The position numbers and the translations under genes are program-made. Below are positions 12,702 to 24,378 of a DNA stretch of 64,000 bases, one piece after another (position 1 is the stretch's first letter; each line of letters starts with the position of its first letter). The notes under the pieces were generated by a model that searched no databases, was not told the origin of the DNA, and saw only the letters and a program-made list of their open reading frames with translations. The stretch spans positions 17,732,001-17,796,000 of the forward strand of contig OX621237.1 of assembly GCA_951640165.1 (NCBI GenBank), written 5' to 3'. Source of the DNA: Pseudoips prasinana (lineage: Eukaryota; Arthropoda; Insecta; Lepidoptera; Nolidae).

Positions 12702-12736
12702 CAACGATGTTTAAATATAATATTTGAACATCGTTG
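12702..12736. repeat. Foldback: 16-bp arms, one mismatch, 3-base loop
   Basis: CAACGATGTTTAAATA (12702-12717) is inverted at 12721-12736 with a single mismatch and the loop taa. Confidence 0.75.
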
Positions 12737-12796
12737 TTACATTGTTGTTCGTCCGCACATTTTGTATGCATTAGAGTATCTCTAATATAGTCTCTC

Positions 12797-13155
12797 TTGT
12801 CGCAAACTTATAAAACATTTACACAAACATTACATATTCCCATACAAAATTTCATCCCCTATTCACTATTGCTATTTTACACTTTTACAAACTTTGAATG
12901 TCATATTTATTTATATCAAATCAACAGCCTAAAAAAAGTTAAAGCTTCTAGCTCTAAAAATGATGATACTTCCATACATTCCCATTCTCCCCCATTTCAA
13001 CCCCTTACAACCCTTTTTCGCATTAAAAAGTAGCCTATGTCCTTCCTCAGGGTCTAGACTATCTATGTACCAAATTTCATTAACATCCGTTCAGTAGTTT
13101 TGGCGTGAAAGCGCGACAGACAGACAAGAGTTACTATTTATAATATCAGTAGGGA
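12797..13155 (-). mobile_element. Helitron-like non-autonomous element, minus strand, 5' end defined
   Basis: On the minus strand the element starts TCCCTACTGATATTATAAAT directly after an A, then has CTGTCTGTCGCGCTTTCACG, GCCAAAACTACTGAACGGAT and GACATAGGCTACTTTTTAAT. This opening is typical of lepidopteran Helitrons, which insert between A and T and start with TC. The 3' CTAG end could not be placed, so the boundary at 12797 is approximate. A 78-codon plus-strand open frame inside it is accidental. Confidence 0.55.
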
Positions 13156-15050
13156 TAATAATGCAGCCCATAGACCTATTGTCCCATTGCAGAACAAGGG
13201 CCTAACAATGAGAGAGGACTATAAATATTACATGTTTTCATTACTTCACAAAATGTTCTGAGTTAGCGACATTTGTAGAACTTCCATTACTAACTAATTG
13301 AAGATAAGAGATGAAAATTGAACATAAAAACGTCACGTTTAGAAAACCACTTTTAATTGTCATTTCTCATGGAGAATAAATGAAAGTCGTAAATTTGGCT
13401 TGTGGCACGTCAAAATATACGATTTTTCTTTCATAGAACATAGTATTCAATAAGGGGAGAGCAGTCGACCGCGCGGTAAATCACCTAACGGCGACACTGA
13501 CATCCTTATAGGAATTTGGCTCGAGAATGCCACTTCTTTCTTTACCTATTTTCTGGAACATACACCGGGTCAATGAGAAGAAATTTGAAAATATAGAAAG
13601 TAGGTATATTATTTTTAATTAAGTATATATATATTTTTTAGTTATTTGTGAAGTAGTTATATGACTTCAAAAGGTTATCAATTCATCAATTTGACTGTAT
13701 GTTATTTTTTGTATGTATCCGTCATTGTTCCATGGTTTGTTGTCCAATTTTGATCATTAATTTTTAATCTTTTAGAATGGCCCTATGTTAAATTTTTCCA
13801 ATAACACACAAAAAAAAAATTGTCGTCTTTACGGTTTCGACTTGGTTTTTTAATGTGAAAATTGACAATTTTGCCTTGGGTAAAGCCAACTCTTATGTGT
13901 TGAAGACAAACGGTATCCAGCTCTCTGAAAACCTTAAGTCTTAGTGACGTACTCACTTCTTCCTAGTTTTAAAAATCTTGAATTTGATATGTAAGCAAGA
14001 AATAGCATACGAAATACAAATAAACTATCGCCTCATAGAAAAGCACCTTGTAACAATTTCCCTAGAACTTTCAACAAGATTGATGTTAAAAAAAATGCTA
14101 ACACATTATCAGTAAGTTGTTACTGGTAGGGAGCGCTGATTTGATACCTCCCAGAGGTTAATGTAACCCTGATTTGCATTGCATTGTAAATATTATACAA
14201 TAAATAATAAAAACCGAAAAAATATTCATGGTGCCACATGACGACCACGTAATTCGTTTATTTATAGGGAAAAGAAACTCCCAGCAGGACAGGCTTAGAT
14301 TAGTGCGGGGAGTTTTCGATATTAAATCGGACATTATATGTAATTACGTGTACAAATTCTAACAAAAACATTGTCCCACATCCATTGTATTTCTTTCTTT
14401 TGGTAAATAAACTATTATTGTTATTATTTTGAAAATAACCACCAATATTATATAACTGGACTAGATTATGGTGCTGCGTTTTATAGTAACGAAGATGTAG
14501 TATTAGGACACCACGCCGGAATAGACCAACAGAACTGAGCCTCGCTGACATTCCATCTATTTGTCAATTTGCGGGCTTTCTATGAACCTTAATATGAAGA
14601 CTGAACAATTTTTACAAAACGTCTATTTCTATTTGCACTATAATAATAAAGAAGATAACATTAACCATACAAAATTATCACTCAATGGTAGTAAACCCTT
14701 TGTGTACAATTTCGACTCACACATGGCCGGTTTTTAAATTGCTATATCACTCATTCACTTACCAAGTTATGTTATGGCTGTTCCATTTACATATTCCGAA
14801 TGAAATCAGATTATGTCTGTTTTTTATTGCTATCTCATTCTCTCAAGTCACAGTAGGCCTATTTAAAGCAGTGTCTTACATGTACCTACATCAATGTATT
14901 TTTTATTTCTAAGAAAAAATACAGAATTACGGCTTGAGCTAAGACACTAAAAGTAATCACACTAAATAATATTAGTAGAACAAGGCTTTTCTCGAATTTC
15001 AATCAAATTCCAATTTTTTTAAATATTTTATTAGTGATGTGAAGTCTCAT
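13156..15050. other. Intronic spacer, no genes seen
   Basis: The region is AT-rich. At 13165-13215 there is a degraded minus-strand LINE-type tail (GTCCCATTGCAGAACAAGGG). Otherwise only short accidental frames and no complete repeat were recognised. Confidence 0.5.
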
Positions 15051-15076
15051 GGATAGATTGGGGCTGCTGGCGTCCG
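15051..15076. mobile_element. MITE family M1, terminal fragment
   Basis: Only the right terminus is left: GATAGATTGGGGCTGCTGGC then GTCCG, followed by TA. The rest of the element is absent. Confidence 0.6.
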
Positions 15077-16433
15077 TACAATAGGCTATTTTTGGATAGG
15101 TTCAGTATTTTTATACAGAAATGAAGGAATAAAACATACTTTTTATAGATCTATTCAGTATATTGCTGCGTCTATTATCGGTGAGAAATGAAAATACCAC
15201 GTATTAACGATATAAATAATAATAAAACGAACTATCCATTATGAGTAGTTATGATTTATAACACACGTTGTTGATATCTCATGGAAGAGATCACATGTAC
15301 GTGATATAGACCGCCAATTGTATACATTTTAATTATATGCTCAGGTACTGTGTAGTTTTACTACTGGTGATTTTTTCATTTGTTACAATAAAGAGAGTTA
15401 ATCTGTTTATTTAACTCAGTAGTAAATTTATACATTTATTTTCCAATTACTTTTTAATTATCCTTCAACGGCTTTGCTATGCATTTTTGTTCGAATATAC
15501 TTACATGGGTGGGAATACAGTAAAAAATATATTACTATTCAATGCCCTGAGTTGATTGTATATATCAATAAATAGTCCCCGAAGAAAAGGTAGAATTTGT
15601 TATTATAAACCTTTGTGAAAGAGATAAATAAATACATTATTATTATATTATTATTATGTTTAAATAGATATTATACAATCCAAAACTATACATATTTTGG
15701 AACTACTTCATAATTATTGAAATTAGGAGTTCGTTTAGATAATTACTTCCAATTATTATACGTGAATATTCACCTCATAAAATTAAACCTATCAGCAGAT
15801 GGTAAGTACATGATTTAGGGTAATAAATAATACATTGGGAGCATTATGCGGTTTCCAATTGATAATAAATCCTTAAGCAACTGTGAATTATGGCGCTATG
15901 AAGTTGGGTGCTAGTAGGAGATCGTGATTTAATACGAGACTTAAACTGTAAACACATCTTAGGTACGCTAGTTTCAATCTAAGATATAATAAAATAACAA
16001 AAAGACTTAAGCGCGAAGGGTAGTAGAGTTCTATTTCTTTATCGTTCCTCGTGTCCTGGTAAAAAGTGACGAACAGAAAGCTGTCAAAATGTTTCCTCAA
16101 AATTTTTCCTAAAATAGAAGGAAGTGGTTGTTTGTGGTAAAATATAAATCTAAAAAATAAAACCAAAATAATTCAGATTTTTTAACATAACATTTTTGTT
16201 TGAGATGTTGATATGTTTTTTATTTGACTTTTAAATGTCATTCTAATAAATATCAACCTTAAGTCAAATAAATGATAAAAAACTTATTAACGTTTTTATA
16301 AATAAGGAGAAATCACCCTTAGGTAAACGTAGTATAATCGTATTTGGTTAACAAATTTTCTTAATATCAGAAAGGAAACATTTTAATATATTTTTAATGT
16401 GTAATAATAATATAATAATAGGACATTATTTGA

Positions 16434-16563
16434 AGCCACGGCGGCCAGTCTCATCGCCGCCGCTACTTCAGCGCGGGGCATATTATAGTGTACAAGTGTG
16501 TGCGCAAACATAGGGGCACCTTCTATTCCATCACTCTCATGATCCGATGGTAACGCGTTACCG
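16434..16563 (+). repeat. Interspersed repeat R3, copy 2
   Basis: The copy reads GCCACGGCGGCCAGTCTCAT, then GCGCGGGGCATATTATAGTG, CAAGTGTGTGCGCAAACATA and CTCATGATCCGATGG, aligning with 35760 onwards. It ends abruptly after the last word. Confidence 0.7.
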
Positions 16564-16599
16564 CTAGACTAAACAAATTATTTAATGTTAAAAGAGTCT

Positions 16600-16705
16600 G
16601 CAAACCCGCAATAGGCCGGGGAGGATGGCTATGGTCTATGCCGTCTTATTGTGAGAAGAGGCCCTTGCCTTGAAGTGGGACAGTAATGAGCTGCATCATC
16701 AAATG
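16600..16705 (+). repeat. LINE-type tail fragment
   Basis: It contains GAGGCCCTTGCCTTGAAGTG followed by GGACAG and a run of ATC-rich bases. This is the worn form of the 'gaggcctttgcccagcagtgggac' tail common in lepidopteran RTE-like elements. There is no coding part. Confidence 0.5.
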
Positions 16706-17202
16706 TGGAAATCTAGGTGAAAATAAATATAAAATTGGCGCGTAAAAATAATTGTAAAAGTATTTTTAAATGCCTTTCATACAAATAAGCAAGATATAAA
16801 GCTCTTCGTAATGAAAGGAAAATATCTGCTTGTTATAAACCGTTCAATAAAAATTAATATATTTCACAGAACTCCGTGCTTGAATTACAAATGTAAAGAA
16901 GTAAATAGTTCGTCTACAAAAAATTATACAAACAACAGCTTAATAATAAGCTCTTGTTTGCATAATTTAATGAACACTTAGAGCGTTATATCTTTTATAT
17001 GCGAGTTTTTAGCCACATCACAGAGTCTACTAAACGTGGGTAATGAATTAAGTCTAATTAAATTGTGATGTTACTTTTATTATGTAGGTAGCCGGTAACA
17101 GAAATAAATTAACGAAGACTAAACTGTCGGCTTATTAATTTGGAATAATCATTAGAAATTAAGTTATTACTTGGAATTAATAAAGTCATTTTTATTTCTT
17201 CT

Positions 17203-17242
17203 TAACTGGATTTTGAATGTTGATACATTCAAAATCCAGTTA
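17203..17242. repeat. Foldback: 18-bp perfect arms, 4-base loop
   Basis: TAACTGGATTTTGAATGT (17203-17220) is exactly inverted at 17225-17242, loop tgat. Confidence 0.9.
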
Positions 17243-17619
17243 TCGAATGTGTATGTTTTTAGGTTATTATACAAATGCGTTTGAAGTCAAGATTTATACT
17301 GGCTATTGGTGCGTCTAACAACATAAATGGCTTTTAATAAGTCATTGTGAATAAATATCCTTTAGGCCGTACTCTAATTTTCTCGACACCTTCCCACATT
17401 TGGTTTGTATGGTTGGAAACCAAATATTTCCAAATTCTACACGGTAATATCGTAAAAAAAAGAATTCAAAATGTAGTAGAAACTGTATCAAAAACAGTGT
17501 GCGGCCGTCTACATTGTTATGTATCCTGAAATAAGCAGGGATATAAAAAAGTAAAACGTCGGGATTTCTCCGCATGTTTTCAGGACCGGCTCAGGGACCA
17601 AGGGTATCGTTTGGAGGGC

Positions 17620-17830
17620 GGAAATTACAGGGACGGACGGCGTGAGGTGTTTTAGTGGAAGTGAGTCTTCGGTCAAATGTCTCCGGCAATGAGTGACGTG
17701 ACCTCGACGCCCCACCGGGCCTTCTCATTTGTCTAAAGAAGACGATGGAGCAGTTTCACGATCAGCTTTACTGCCCACGCACGCGACATTCACCTCTGAC
17801 GACGATCATTCATTCGACGACGGGGACAAA
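17620..17830. promoter_or_regulatory. candidate intronic regulatory island
   Basis: This GC-rich stretch lies in AT-rich surroundings and includes ACGGACGGCGTGAGGTG, a CRE-like GAGTGACGTGACCTCG and CATTCACCTCTGACGACG. No repeat landmarks were found. A plus-strand frame of 83 codons starts here with TTG, lacks an ATG and runs into a Helitron fragment, so it is not called as a gene. Confidence 0.2.
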
Positions 17831-17949
17831 ATATTCGTGTCAGTACTTTTACCGTATCTCGGAGTGCTCCTAATAATATGGCTGTTATTTATTTATCAGC
17901 CAAGAACCTTAGTAAAGAAACATGTTCAGTGGAAAGTAAAATTACTTAA

Positions 17950-18129
17950 TAATACTAATATTATAAATGCGAAAGTTTAGAGCTGGATGTATGGATGATT
18001 GTTACTCTTTCGCGAAAGTTACGGCACGGATTTTCATGAAACTTTATAGTTATATATCTTATGCATCAGAATAACACATAGGCTATAATTTGTAAACTTT
18101 AACGCGGTTGAAACGCGGGGCATAGCTAG
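17950..18129 (+). mobile_element. Helitron-like fragment ending in CTAG
   Basis: It starts around TAATATTATAAATGCGAAAG, continues with GGATGTATGGATGATTGTTA, AGAATAACACATAGGCTATA and AACGCGGGGCATAG, and ends CTAG|T at 18126-18130. These are the start and end landmarks of short lepidopteran non-autonomous Helitrons. The 5' TC is not clean. Confidence 0.6.
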
Positions 18130-18578
18130 TAATAAATAATAGTCGAATGTCAAAACTACATCAATGTTAAAACTAAAAATACTCAGTAATCTAGAGATTC
18201 TAGTGATTTACGCACATAATAAATTACAGAAATATAGAGATTTAATGAAAATAATGCTTGGTTTAATTTCGTAGTATTCAGCGAGCGAAAAACAAAGTAA
18301 AAAGAAATTCCCTCTATGGCATATTTTACTATTATTTATACCTGATATTTCTGAGAAGTTTGACTTAGGTACTATTTTATTTTATTTCATTAGAAACATT
18401 TATAAAAGACATTATGTCATGTTCTACAAACTAATATAATGTAGACCATAATCTGGCATACAAAATAAAAACAAAAAAGCAAACTTGGCACTTTTTAAAG
18501 GCCATAAAGTATTCATCTACTTAAGAGATTTTGCATAACTAAGTTGTATATTAAAACGTTCTTTAAAAACAAAGTTTG

Positions 18579-18786
18579 ACGGACCGGTTGGCGTGGTTGG
18601 TAAATGCTTGCCTTTCATGCCTCAAGTCGTGGGTTCGATTCCCACCCAGGACAGATATTTGTCTGAATGAAAATGTCTGTTGTATCCATATAAGTATGTA
18701 CTTACAATAGAAAAGTAGTATGTAATATGTCAGTTATTTGGGATCAGAAGGCCGTGTGTGAATAATGTCCCAGGATATTATTATCT
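18579..18786 (+). mobile_element. tRNA-related SINE (family S1), plus-strand copy
   Basis: The head is ACGGACCGGTTGGCGTGGTT (A-box-like TGGCGTGGTTGG), then GTGGGTTCGATTCCCACCC, which contains a consensus B box GGTTCGATTCC. The polymerase III promoter is therefore intact. The body holds CAGGACAGATATTTGTC and CAGAAGGCCGTGTGTG, ending AATAATGTCCCAGGATA and an ATT-rich tail. Confidence 0.88.
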
Positions 18787-19206
18787 ATTTTATTTAAAGT
18801 TGTCCGTTAATAAATAATTCTATGAACTGAGGCACATAGTACAAAAACAACTTTATTTTTTGCGATTATATACAACTCATACTCTAAAAACATTTCAGTT
18901 CCATAGTTGAATTGATCCCTCTGTGATTAATGTTGTCTACACGCTATTTGCGTACATAAATGTATGTTATGACATAACAATAACGAACAATCCCTATCAT
19001 AAATTAGATCCATTACACCTAAGTACGTAAACTAGTGTGATTTGATTAAGTTAATGTATTCATGTAAACACACCTACCCTAGAGCTAGCATATGAAATGC
19101 GCATGTAATTATATCGAGCGTACTTTATATTTACATATATATTATTACTGTATAACATCAAATTGACATATTACTTATTATGACTTTCTATAACCGGAGA
19201 GAACTT

Positions 19207-19383
19207 GCTATGTTTGGTTACTATTGGTCGAGCAGGACTTTCTCACTGTAAATCCACTTTCGAGTTTTCTCAACTCGAAAGTGGATTTACAGTGAGAAAG
19301 TCCCCGACTCCAACGATAATTACATCATTTTGGTCAAACGCTGATACCCGTACACTGCTCGACCAATAGTAACCAAACATAGC
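19207..19383. repeat. Nested double foldback with perfect arms
   Basis: There are two inverted pairs in one structure. The outer arms are 29 bp (19207-19235 and 19355-19383), both exact, starting GCTATGTTTGGTTACTATTG. The inner arms are 32 bp (19235-19266 and 19272-19303), both exact, with the 5-base loop ttctc. A 51-base unpaired stretch (19304-19354) lies on one side only, so the structure is asymmetric. No TSD was recognised. Confidence 0.9.
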
Positions 19384-19545
19384 TAAGAACAACCGCAAGA
19401 AAACTGGCCTTCAAAGGACAAAAAACCGCATCGAAATAGGTCTATCCGTTTCAGAGCTACGATGCCACAGACAGGCACAGACTTACACACAGACAGACAT
19501 CGACGTCAAACTAATAACACCCCTCTTTTTGCGTCGGGGGGTATA
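19384..19545 (+). repeat. Dispersed repeat tail next to the nested foldback
   Basis: Landmarks are AAAAACCGCATCGAAATAGG, TCCGTTTCAGAGCTACGATG, ACACAGACAGACATCGACG and TAACACCCCTCTTTTTGCGT followed by CGGGGGGTATAA. I recognise this combination as a common lepidopteran interspersed repeat end, but I cannot name its class. Confidence 0.5.
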
Positions 19546-19914
19546 AAACAACGGATGTGTTTGAATCTTGGCGCGCTTGTTGCATAATCCATAGTTAAGA
19601 ATAAAACATAGGCTACTTTTATCCAAATATGGTGTAGGAGAATAAAGTTACGCGTAAAAGTCAAAGTTGTATAATATTTTACATGAGTATATAATAATAT
19701 CTAGGCCTAGCGGGCTTACGCGTGATTTAGCAATTTATTGTAGCCTATGTGCCAATTCAGGGAATCACCTTTATCCATTTCAAATCCCAATTAAATCCGA
19801 TAAAATTATTTTTGCGAGATTGAGTATAACTTTGTGTAAAATATACATACAAAAATTAACATATATAACAATAATAGGAACTCGCGCATGAACTGTTCCA
19901 TACCATTATATTTC

Positions 19915-20060
19915 GTCGCTGCATCCTCGAGATTTTCATATTACACAGTAGTACACTCTTCAATGTGCTGGACATCGAACACTTTTTTAGAGCTTGCAAC
20001 ATTAAAAAAGACAAAATGGCGCCTCTGCGCGCCACGTGGCCGGCTGGAAAAACTTCATTC
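19915..20060 (+). repeat. Inverted cassette, copy A (partner at 24957-25103)
   Basis: These 146 bp, beginning GTCGCTGCATCCTCGAGATT and ending CCGGCTGGAAAAACTTCATT with a final C, recur in inverted orientation at 24957-25103. The match is essentially perfect except for TCGAG versus GAAGAG near one end. Middle landmarks are CAATGTGCTGGACATCGAAC and AGACAAAATGGCGCCTCTGC. Both reading directions are fairly open, for example NVASSKKVFDVQHIEECTTV on the minus strand, but no family was recognised. Flanking sequence on both sides differs from that of the partner. Confidence 0.85.
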
Positions 20061-20869
20061 GCTCTTAGTGTTCGGACCTCGAAACACCAGTTCTTGTTAT
20101 TTTATTTTTCAGTAAACAAGTGTTATAATTATATTATAGTGACATTTAATGTAAATTACTGTATTGGCCTATAAAAATGGGTTAGTTTAAGTGCACAAAG
20201 AAGGAATATGAAGAATAATTTGGTACCAATTGAATCTACGCAAATGCCGAGTGTCAGCAAAAAATGTAAGTACATACTTACTCTCCAGCAAATATGAATA
20301 TTTTACGAATTCTTTTTCTATTCGTTATTGATCATATTTTTCGTTATTGATCATGCATATTAAGGTGACCGACTGTTACAACGATACTATCATTTTATTT
20401 TATTACCAATTATGATTACATTACACACCCCCCTGGCAAACAGGCGTGATGTATAATTAGATTTTAGTTTTACTAGCTGAATGTTTTCTGGCATTATTAG
20501 GTTATTCTAACCTATTTTACAGTTAGCCATTCTATGGAATAAGACCTACCCTTTGTGTCAGATAGTACAAGCCCTGTTTTTACAACAAGTATGTACCGGT
20601 TGTAAAACCCTAATAATTACAATGCCCTGGGGCAATGTTTGGGTTAAAATCATATGGAGGTGTTGATGATTTATTATTTACAACCTGATTACTTTACTTA
20701 CACAACTAACCTAGATATCTGCCACGTGTTCTCTGAACAATGGGGGCAAATTATAATGGATGCACTCAGCAAGGAGAATACAGGACTGAATCCTGAAATA
20801 GAAAATTTTCAGTTCCAGGAATTCATTAATGCTATAGAGGTTAGTTTCATTCAACCATTCAATTAGCTT

Positions 20870-22466
20870 TATTCTAAATAATCTGCAATGTAGTTTCTAT
20901 TTAGATTAGTAGGTAACAGAAACGTACGCACATAGCCAGAATGCTTTTATTATATTTGATTGACCAAGTACACGTAAAACTCAAGTACAAGTCCCGATGT
21001 TGATCCCGTCGACTTTTAGCACATGTATTAGTAACATGGGTTACCAATTTAGCGAACATGTGATTGATTTGCTAGTTTTGCAGATATGGTTTTTCCAGTT
21101 TAGTTGACTGTGATTGCTGTAAAAAACTTGTTGAAAATAGAATTTGTATATGGTGAACGTGTATTAGTTTTGTTTGATATCAAGTATAACAGAAAATGTT
21201 GTTAATTGTTTGTCCATTAATTTGAAATGGTATTAGTAATTTACTACGTTACTAAGTAGCTGTAAATATTCGATCTATTAATTTGAATATTATAAGTTGA
21301 TAATAATAATAAATAAATGTCTTGCCATCTCATCCCAGACGGGGCAGAGCCAGTACTATTGCAATAGTGTGGCCAACAGACAACTGATAAATAATAAAAT
21401 AATTTACATGTTTATTATTAAATACATACAAATTATAGATAAATTGAACCCAGGTACGGAACTAATAATCGCACTAATCCAACAAATATTTGTCCCGAGT
21501 GGGGATCGAACCCACACCAGTATTATAGTTAGCAGTCAGGAATATTAAAATTAACCATTAGAGGCCAATATTAAAATTAAATTTAAAATTATCGTGTATT
21601 TTGACACGGATACTCGTATTGTTAGATGCATACATATATTTACTTTTATTTAGTAAGCTATGTTTAGCAGAGAGATCGGGCTCCCCAGATCTAGACAACA
21701 AGTTCAGGCCTACTTTTTAAATGAAAAATGACCTTGATATACTTACTGGAAGAAGGATCGTAACGCTTTCGACATAAACGTTTACCCCTAATTGGAAATA
21801 CTTTTTCTCTTGCTTGTTTCCTCCGATTTTTCACCTATTTTGAAATGCTTATGCAAGATAATAACCTGGCAATAGATTTTATTGTCGTTCCTCACTGGCC
21901 TAGTGAGACGTGAATCCAACATAATAATCTGGCGAAGTCAATAAAGAGGCGTTTTCGTAACAAGCACTCAAAAGGGAGACAATTGAATTAATGATTTCAT
22001 CTCTGTCTCACAACACATTAAATTTAAAAAAATAAATCAATCCTGTAGCATTAAACTTCATTTCATAACAGTTCAGGTTAGGAGCTAATTTCTCATCTGA
22101 AAACACATGCCATTCAGCACTTTCTCCCATATTGAGTAAACCAGATTTCGTTTAGATGCTAATATCAGGATATGGCTTAAAGGTATTTACAAAACTCAAT
22201 ACTGTGGAACTTTTTTGTGAGTAGATGATGCCCAAACGAAGGAATACCATTGGCAATTAAATAATAATATTAATTAAAAAAAAAAAATTGACATGTCTAA
22301 TCACGTGGTCGACTGCACAACGAATACAGATAAACTGTATTTATAACAAGATTCCTGATCAAATTAAGGTACTTCCGATTCAAAAAGGCTTTACACAAAT
22401 GGCTAACTGAGATTTCTTTCTGTACAGTAAAGGAATTCCTGCAGTTCAAAAAAAACAAAAGAAATA

Positions 22467-22471
<5 letters not shown>
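20870..22471. other. Intronic spacer with a possible minus-strand SINE fragment
   Basis: The only landmark is a reversed B-box-like word within GGGGATCGAACCCACACC near 21490, preceded by TTTGTCCCGAGT. This suggests a tRNA-derived SINE head on the minus strand (about 21295-21570). No gene was seen. Confidence 0.4.

Positions 22472-22510
<39 letters not shown>
22472..22510. repeat. AT dinucleotide microsatellite
   Basis: About 19-20 uninterrupted AT units, immediately upstream of the hairpin tandem array. Confidence 0.97.
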
Positions 22511-22514
<4 letters not shown>

Positions 22515-22596
22515 CTGTTGTGCTACCAATGTTCTTACATTCACTTCTAAAACCATATTTATTTGCAAATAAATCGTTGGCTTTGACTTTATTATA

Positions 22597-23910
22597 ATGT
22601 ATATTTTAAAGAGTCGTGAAGTGATTACGACCGAATACTAATACTATACCAATATAATTAATGAACCGTAATGCGATTACGGTCATTTACTCACATATAT
22701 ATTTTATCTGATGCAGATTAGTAGCCTCAACTGTCGTCTAAAAATGTATATTTTAAAGAGTCGTGATGCGATTACGACCGAATATACGAATACCATACCA
22801 ATATAATTATTGAACCGTGATGCAATTACGGTCATTTACTCACATATGTATTTTATCTGATGCAGATTAGTAGCCTTAACTGGCGTCTAAAAATGTATAT
22901 TTTAAAGAGTCGTGATGCGATTACGACCGAATATACGAATACCATACCAATATAATTATTGAACCGTGATGCGATTACGGTCATTTACTCACATATGTAT
23001 TTTATCTGATGCAGATTAGTAGCCTTAACTGGCGTCTAAAATGTATATTTTAAAGAGTCGTGATGCGATTACGACCGAATATACGAATACCATACCAATA
23101 TTCGATTCCACATAAATGGATTTTTTTACGGAATAAATGAATTCTGATTTATAATTATTGAACCGTGATGCGTTTACGGTAATTTACTCACATTTATTTT
23201 TGATGCAGATAATGCATTCATTTTCATCAAATCAGCGAATAAGCTCCGTCGAATCGATATCGTTGGTCAAGGTTAATACCCATAAAATTAAAGCGTCATG
23301 ATTAGATTACCGAATATACGAATACAATACCAATATTATTTCTGAACCGTGATGCGATTACGGTCACTTACTCGCATAATAATATGTATTTTTTCTTATA
23401 AAGATAATGTATCTGAACATTCATATTTATTAAATCAGGGAATACGCTCCGCCGCATCGTTGGTCAAAGCTAATCCGGATATTATTAAATAGTTGCGAGG
23501 CGATTACAGCCGAATATACGATCACCATATAAATATTATTTCTGAACCGTGAAGTGAATTCGGTCACTTACATATATTTTTCTTATGCAGATAATGTATC
23601 TGAGCATACATTTTCATTAAATTTTGGAATACGCGTCGTATTGATACTGTTGGTCAATACCTATAAAGAGTCGTAATTCGATTATGACCGAATATACAAA
23701 CACAATACCAATATAAATAATTGAACCATGGTGCGATTACGGTCACTTACTAGAATAATAATATGTATTTTTTTCTGATGCAGATAATGTATCTGAGCAT
23801 TCATTTTCGTTAAATTTAGGAATACGTTCCGTCGTATCGTTGGTCAAGGCTAATACCCATAAAATTAAAGAGCCGTGATTCGATTACGACCGAATATACA
23901 AACGCCGAAT
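22597..23910 (+). repeat. Tandem array of alternating mini-hairpins (HP array)
   Basis: Three close copies of 147-149 bp start at 22597, 22744 and 22893. A fourth starts at 23041 and diverges near 23100. Longer, more diverged units of roughly 175-205 bp follow (hairpins near 23289, 23490, 23665 and 23868). Each unit holds two small inverted motifs about 50 bp apart. Type A is GTCGT-gatgcgatt-ACGAC (first at 22613-22631) and type B is ACCGT-gatgcgatt-ACGGT (first at 22665-22683). The nine-base loops are nearly the same while the stems differ in sequence but stay complementary in the well-conserved units. Later units lose some pairing. Type A is followed by CGAATATAC and type B by CATTTACTC. 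It is not coding. Confidence 0.9.
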
Positions 23911-23957
23911 AATGCATGTGAGCATTCATTTTTATTTAGCTAATTAGGTTATACGCT

Positions 23958-24275
23958 CCATTGTCGCCGAATAATATTGATCCGATTACTCATACTCTTG
24001 ATAATGTTGTCGCTACGCACGATCCTACCGTTGATATTGCTACCCCGACCACATAATCTAATAAAGATGAACTCTCAGCATATGAGCTTTGGCCGCAGGC
24101 CCTTTGGGATGCCTTAAGTGTATCCAAAATTAAAGTTGAAATTTTTAAACCCAAGATAAGAGACGTTGTTTCAAAAATAACGATTCCAATATTTAAAATT
24201 CTTGAAAGCGAGGCCTCAATCGCATCTAATTCTTTTATCACAATTAGAAGGAGATATGCCCAGGGAAATCCCTGA
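23958..24275 (+). pseudogene. Decayed open frame joining the HP array, identity unknown
   Basis: A plus-strand frame runs from within the last partial array unit to a TGA at 24273-24275, with one internal stop (24054-24056). Its longest stretch reads DELSAYELWPQALWDALSVS and continues with IKVEIFKPKIRDVVSK, then IFKILESEASIASNSF. Its codon use looks more protein-like than the surrounding intron. I do not recognise it. Its position just before a tyrosine-recombinase remnant would fit a gag-like part of the same element, which is inference. Confidence 0.4.
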
Positions 24276-24378
24276 TAGCATACATAGAACTAATAGGATC
24301 GTTTAGAGACACGTCTAATGCCGAAAGGTTAATTCTGACCACTAAAAAATTATACCACAACGCAACCGCGTCTTCAAT

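Noticed and set aside
17729..17980. 83-aa plus-strand ORF, acidic start then hydrophobic segment
   Set aside because: It begins with TTG, has no ATG, and its 3' end is made of a Helitron-like fragment.
18579..18660. Possible tRNA gene (A and B box spacing)
   Set aside because: The boxes are tRNA-like, but no acceptor stem closes and the sequence continues into a body shared by six other copies, so it is a SINE head. The same holds for 29301, 58485 and 63224 (minus).
20654..20866. 70-aa plus-strand ORF with balanced composition
   Set aside because: A good-looking peptide, but no family match and no neighbouring exon signals beyond a possible donor. Insufficient evidence.
22597..23910. CRISPR-like array
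   Set aside because: Units are 147-205 bp with no unique spacers, in a eukaryotic intron. It is a satellite-type tandem array.
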